NCBI RefSeq assembly: GCF_018614585.1
Contig: NZ_JAGGOI010000053.1
Coordinates: 1-64,000 of the forward strand
Direction: 5' to 3'
DNA from: Streptomyces sp. ISL-1
GTDB taxonomy: Bacteria; Actinomycetota; Actinomycetes; Streptomycetales; Streptomycetaceae
DNA length: 64,000 bases
The notes under the pieces are model-generated. The model was not told the origin of the DNA. It did no database searches and saw nothing but the letters and a program-made list of their open reading frames with translations. Both the position numbers and the translations under genes were made by a program. Positions within the stretch are counted from its first letter, which is position 1; each line of letters starts with the position of its first letter. This document shows positions 60,862-64,000 of this stretch, piece by piece.

Positions 60862-61097
60862 GTGGGACTCCTGTCGGGTCGGTTCCGTGTGCCGTTACGT
60901 ACGAGTAGGGATCCCGGCTTTCTCAGCCCTGCCACCTACAACATCCTTAACTTTTCTTAAGGCAGCGCGCGGCAGAGAGCGTCCGGCGCCCCGCCGTACC
61001 GGGTGGCGGCCCCTCTATCGCCGGGTCCTGGGCCTGATCGCGGTGCCGGTCGAATACCTGACGCACCGCCGGCTCGTACGCCGTGCCGCTGTGTGGC

Positions 61098-61460
61098 CTA
61101 GGACCGCCCGAGGGCGTCCCGTACGGCCTCATCCGTACGCGCCACCACAGCCGTACCGTCGTCAGCCGTGATGATCGGCCGCTGAATCAGCTTGGGGTGC
61201 TTGGCGAGGGCAGCCACCCACCGATCCCGCGAACCCTCGTCGCGCGCCCACTCCTTGAGCCCGAGCTCCTTCGCCACGGCTTCCTGCGTCCGCGCGATGT
61301 CCCACGGTTCCAGCCCGAGCCGCCCGAGGACGGCCCGGATCTCGTCCTCGCTCGGCACGTCTTCGAGGTAGCGCCGGACGGTGTAGGCGGCGCCGTCCTC
61401 GTCGAGCAGATCGATGGCGCTGCGGCACTTGGAACAGGCGGGGTTGATCCAGATCTCCAT
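61098..61460 (-). CDS. ArsC/Spx-type arsenate reductase family protein
   Basis: 120-residue thioredoxin-fold protein: MEIWINPACSKCRSAIDLL with the CSKC pair at residues 9-12, and KHPKLIQRPII near the end (RPI motif). Family members reduce arsenate with glutaredoxin/mycoredoxin or act as Spx-like regulators; here no ars genes are adjacent, so the YfgD/YffB-like role is equally likely. ATG 61460, complete. Confidence 0.9.
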   Translation of the reverse strand: MEIWINPACSKCRSAIDLLDEDGAAYTVRRYLEDVPSEDEIRAVLGRLGLEPWDIARTQEAVAKELGLKEWARDEGSRDRWVAALAKHPKLIQRPIITADDGTAVVARTDEAVRDALGRS

Positions 61461-61581
61461 ACCGTCACCGTACCGCTCGCGCGCCCCTCAAACACCCCCT
61501 GGCCAGGGACGATTGTCAGTGGTGGCCGGTAGAATGAACAGTAGTTCGGGATGGTCCCGCCACCGCGCCAGGAGGTTGCCG

Positions 61582-61851
61582 ATGGCCGTTGCCACACTCA
61601 TGACGAAGCCCGTGTACCAGCCGCTGAAGAAGAAGCCGCTCCCGGCCGGACAGCCGCGCGAGTGGTACGTCTCGCACAACCGCCGACTGAAGGCCATGCG
61701 CCTCGCGATCGCCCTGCTCGACTCGGGCGTCTACCACCCGGCCACGGCCGACAATCGCAAGATACGAGCGACGGCGGAGAGCATCGGGATCCACCCGCCG
61801 TCGGACACGACGTGCCGGATGGTGCGGGCACTGATCCGATACGGCCGCTGA
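61582..61851 (+). CDS. Small conserved hypothetical protein
   Basis: 89 residues from ATG 61582 with AGGAGG at 7 bp. Basic, no signal: MTKPVYQPLKKKPLPAGQPREWYVSHNRRLKAMRLAIALLDSG and SIGIHPPSDTTCRMVRALIR, with likely helices. I do not recognise a domain, but codon bias and the strong start support a real gene. Followed by a perfect terminator. Confidence 0.8.
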   Translation: MAVATLMTKPVYQPLKKKPLPAGQPREWYVSHNRRLKAMRLAIALLDSGVYHPATADNRKIRATAESIGIHPPSDTTCRMVRALIRYGR

Positions 61852-61857
61852 GCGCAA

Positions 61858-61896
61858 CGTCCCGCCGCCGCCACCTCAGGTGGCGGCGGCGGGACG
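61858..61896 (+). terminator. Perfect 18-bp stem, 3-nt loop terminator
   Basis: 61858-61875 pairs with 61879-61896; loop TCA. Directly after the small gene's stop. Confidence 0.85.
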
Positions 61897-61941
61897 CATG
61901 CGCGCGGCCTTATCGGCCTGTTGGCGACGCGGCTTTGCGGT

Positions 61942-61980
61942 CCCTCGTAACAAGCTGAGGGTCCCCGGTAACAACCCGGG
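61942..61980 (+). promoter_or_regulatory. Two small hairpins with GTAACAA loops before the DUF1906 gene
   Basis: CCCTC-loop-GAGGG (61942-61961) and CCCGG-loop-CCGGG (61964-61980), loops GTAACAAGCT and TAACAAC share the word TAACAA. About 75-110 bp upstream of the next start; possible structured leader or repeat operator. Confidence 0.35.
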
Positions 61981-62053
61981 CGAGCCACGGTGCGGTTGGT
62001 GAGAAATGGGGCATTCTGACCCCACTCGCTTCAAGCCGCCCCGGGGGGCAGAC

Positions 62054-63400
62054 ATGTCACACCCGCATCGCACCACCCTCCGTACCCTTCGTAGATTCCT
62101 CGTCCTCGCGGCCGTCGGCGTGCTGAGCGCCGCCACCACGCTCGCCTCCGCCCCGCCTGCCGCGGCCGAACCGGCCACGGCGGTCCCCTATCCCGTGGGA
62201 GCGAGCGCGACCCGTTACTCGGGGCTCGCCTTCGACACCTGTACGGCACCGCCGCTGACGGCGATGCAGGCGTGGGCCGCGTCCCCGTACCGCGCCGTCG
62301 GTGTGTACATCGGGGGCGTCAACCGCACCTGCGCCCAGCCGCAACTGACCGCGTCGTGGGTCGCCTCCGTGTCGAAGATGAAGTGGCGTCTGCTGCCCAT
62401 TTACAAGGGCCTGCAACCGCCCTGTGGCGGCAGGCCCACCGACGCCAAGATCAGCTCGGACGCGGCGACCGCCAGGTCCCAGGGCGCGGAGGCGGCCGCC
62501 GACGCCATCGCCAAGGCCAAGGCGCTCGGCATGCGGCCCGGCAGCGCCTTCTACAACGACATCGAGAACTACGTCCAGACGGACGCCACATGCCGGACCG
62601 CCGTGCTGTCGTACGTCTCCGCCTGGACGAAAGAGCTGCACCGGCTGGGCTATGTCTCGGGCGTCTACATGAACCTCAACCTCGGGTCGAAGCAGCTCTC
62701 CGACGTCTACACGTCCACCGCCTACGCCCGCCCCGACGCGCTGTGGATCGCCCGCTACGACGGAGTCGACTCGCTGACGGGCTGGACCAACATCGCCGAC
62801 TCCAAGTGGGCCGCCCACCAGCGGGCCAAGCAGTTCAAGGGCAGCCACAACGAGACCTACGGCGGCGTCACCCTCAACATCGACAGCGACAGGCTCGACA
62901 CCCCGGTCGCCACCGTTGCGTACACGTACACGGCGAAGAGTTCCACCATGCTCAACGCCCGCACCGGTCCCTCGACCGGCTACCCCGCCGCCAAGTCCTA
63001 CGCGCCCAATTCCTCCATCGAGGTGGTGTGCCAGGCGCCCGGTTCCACCGTGGGCAGCACCCGCGTATGGGACAAGCTCTCCGATGGCACGTACGTCACG
63101 GACTACTACGTCAGCACCCCGTCCAAGGCCACCTACAGCGCTCCGCTGCCGCGCTGCACGTACCCGTACCAGACCACTGCCCCCGGCGGCGTCACCGAGC
63201 GCAGCGGCCCCGGCACCTCGTACACCGCGCTGGGGAAGTCGCCCAACGGGTCCCTGGCGTGGGTGTACTGCCAGCGGGCCGGCTCGGCGGTCGGTACCAC
63301 CAAGATCTGGGACAGGATGGACAACGGCCGCTATGTCTCCGACTACTACGTGGCCACCCCGAGCAAGACGACCTACAGCAAGCCCGCTCCGCGCTGCTGA
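62054..63400 (+). CDS. Secreted DUF1906 (GH25-like) protein with two SH3-like repeats
   Basis: 448 residues. Start ATG 62054 gives a signal peptide (FLVLAAVGVLSAATTLASA). Residues about 55-265 are a DUF1906/Rv2525c-like glycoside hydrolase-fold domain: GLAFDTCTAPPLTAMQAW, GVYIGGVNRTC, LLPIYKGLQPPC, SAFYNDIENY, GYVSGVYMN, LWIARYDG, NIDSDRL. Two SH3b-type repeats follow (about 290-370 and 375-445), each with NARTGPS/ERSGPG and WDK/WDRM..G.YV.DYYV. Likely binds or hydrolyses cell-wall or other polysaccharide. Catalytic Asp/Glu (NDIENY) are in place. Confidence 0.88.
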   Translation: MSHPHRTTLRTLRRFLVLAAVGVLSAATTLASAPPAAAEPATAVPYPVGASATRYSGLAFDTCTAPPLTAMQAWAASPYRAVGVYIGGVNRTCAQPQLTASWVASVSKMKWRLLPIYKGLQPPCGGRPTDAKISSDAATARSQGAEAAADAIAKAKALGMRPGSAFYNDIENYVQTDATCRTAVLSYVSAWTKELHRLGYVSGVYMNLNLGSKQLSDVYTSTAYARPDALWIARYDGVDSLTGWTNIADSKWAAHQRAKQFKGSHNETYGGVTLNIDSDRLDTPVATVAYTYTAKSSTMLNARTGPSTGYPAAKSYAPNSSIEVVCQAPGSTVGSTRVWDKLSDGTYVTDYYVSTPSKATYSAPLPRCTYPYQTTAPGGVTERSGPGTSYTALGKSPNGSLAWVYCQRAGSAVGTTKIWDRMDNGRYVSDYYVATPSKTTYSKPAPRC

Positions 63401-63409
63401 CGGAACGCG

Positions 63410-63441
63410 ACGCGGCCGGCGCTCATCCGCGCCGGCCGCGT
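63410..63441. terminator. Perfect 13-bp convergent terminator
   Basis: ACGCGGCCGGCGC, loop TCATCC, GCGCCGGCCGCGT. Between the DUF1906 (+) and GNAT (-) genes. Confidence 0.85.
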
Positions 63442-63449
63442 GAGGGTGT

Positions 63450-63998
63450 TCAGATCCGGGCGCTGAGGCGCGCCTTCGCGGCCGGCCACTCCTCGGCGAG
63501 GATCGAGAAGTAGACGCTGTCCCGCCAAGTGCCGTCCGGCCGCTGCTTGTGGCGGCGAAGTACACCTTCCCGCTGCGCTCCCAGACGGGCGATGGCGGCC
63601 TGAGACCTCTCGTTCATGTGGTCGGTCTTCAACTGCACACGCCCCATGCCCAGTTCCTCGAAGGCGTGGCCGAGCAACAGCAGCTTCGTCTCGGTGTTGA
63701 CCGCCGTGCGCCAGGACGCGCGGCCGTACCAGGTCCAGCCGATCTCCAGCCGCTCGTTCTCCGGAGCGATGTCCATGTACGTCGTCCAGCCGACGGCACT
63801 GCCCGTCGCGCGATGAATCACAGCGAACGGTATGTACACGCCCTGCTCGGCAGCGGCAAGCAGCGCAGCGAGCTTGAACCCGAGTTCCTCCTGCGTGCGC
63901 GGCGTCGGTCCGCCCTGCCAGCGCCAGACCTCGTCGTCCGAGCCCCCCGCGGTGAAGAGGTCTCCGAGATGATCCGTCGTCAAGGGTTCCAGGCGCAC
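63450..63998 (-). CDS. GNAT family N-acetyltransferase (5' end may lie outside window)
   Basis: At least 182 residues. GNAT of the RimJ/RimL type: LEPLTTDHLGDLFTAG, FAVIHRATGSAVGWTTYMDI, LEIGWTWYGRASWRTAVNTETKLLLLGHAFEELGMGRVQLKTDHMNERSQAAIARLGAQREG. The GTG at 63998 would start the protein very close to the conserved LEPL motif; related proteins begin 15-20 residues earlier, so the true start is probably beyond the window. Substrate unknown. Confidence 0.85.
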   Translation of the reverse strand: MRLEPLTTDHLGDLFTAGGSDDEVWRWQGGPTPRTQEELGFKLAALLAAAEQGVYIPFAVIHRATGSAVGWTTYMDIAPENERLEIGWTWYGRASWRTAVNTETKLLLLGHAFEELGMGRVQLKTDHMNERSQAAIARLGAQREGVLRRHKQRPDGTWRDSVYFSILAEEWPAAKARLSARI

Positions 63999-64000
63999 GT

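Noticed and set aside
61098..61460. Arsenic resistance locus
   Set aside because: Only a lone ArsC-fold gene; no ArsR, ArsB or Acr3 neighbour.
1..64000. Biosynthetic gene cluster, prophage, insertion sequence or tRNA gene
   Set aside because: No transposase, integrase, capsid, PKS/NRPS or tRNA-like sequence was recognised on reading; gene content is core metabolism and accessory enzymes.

Overview
The window is chromosomal DNA of a Streptomyces or very close relative. Base composition is very GC-rich with G/C at third codon positions, GTG starts are common, and the gene order matches the conserved Streptomyces core around glnA2, glnE, malR-malEFG-agl and glnII. I see no rRNA, tRNA, transposase, integrase, phage or CRISPR sequence. 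Two end genes (TetR at the left, GNAT at the right) may continue outside the window.

Layout from left to right. 1-5.0 kb: TetR regulator, membrane-anchored endonuclease/exonuclease/phosphatase, MFS exporter, and glutamine-dependent NAD synthase. 5.2-11.3 kb: a group with the look of copper or redox handling (Tat-exported multicopper oxidase, DUF6153-like membrane protein, DUF305 and DUF3105 proteins, a small proline-rich protein), interrupted by an alpha/beta hydrolase, a CBS-pair protein and a DUF5990 gene broken by a 4-bp duplication. 11.5-19.5 kb: a glutamine synthetase-like enzyme of GlnA2 type lacking the adenylylated tyrosine, a tiny antitoxin-family protein, an aldehyde dehydrogenase sitting between two 214-bp direct repeats made of a VOC gene and its truncated copy, a PNPOx-family protein, and glnE. 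19.6-37.2 kb: a large alpha-glucan utilisation locus with a mirror-image core (malR and an alpha-glucosidase on one side, malEFG then a second alpha-glucosidase and a second MalR-like repressor on the other), followed by a secreted alpha-amylase and a 1768-residue amylase-pullulanase. CTTGCAG-type MalR operator motifs lie in the agl/malE and amylase promoter regions.

37.6-44.5 kb: leftward genes for a TetR regulator, a sigma-like membrane-anchored protein, a tyrosine phosphatase and a secreted GH89 enzyme. 44.5-53.5 kb: a lipoprotein, a DUF1996 protein with a collagen-like D/G/Q linker, GNAT, a NarL-type two-component pair divergent from an MMPL transporter, and a diacylglycerol-kinase family protein. 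53.7-64 kb: an SDR epimerase, a His-rich membrane protein with a PepSY protein, an orphan winged-helix regulator, glnII with a textbook GlnR box, a Gfo/Idh/MocA oxidoreductase, a secreted DPBB-like protein, an ArsC-family protein, a small conserved protein, a secreted DUF1906 hydrolase-like protein with SH3 repeats, and a GNAT.

How the genes work together: the best-supported system is starch and maltodextrin use. The secreted amylase and amylopullulanase make maltodextrins, MalE-MalF-MalG import them (the ATPase, normally MsiK in Streptomyces, is not here), the two cytosolic alpha-glucosidases release glucose, and two paralogous LacI repressors probably share operators. The second theme is nitrogen: GlnA2, GlnE and GlnII, with a GlnR site in front of glnII. 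All assignments come from reading the sequence; no database search was run.
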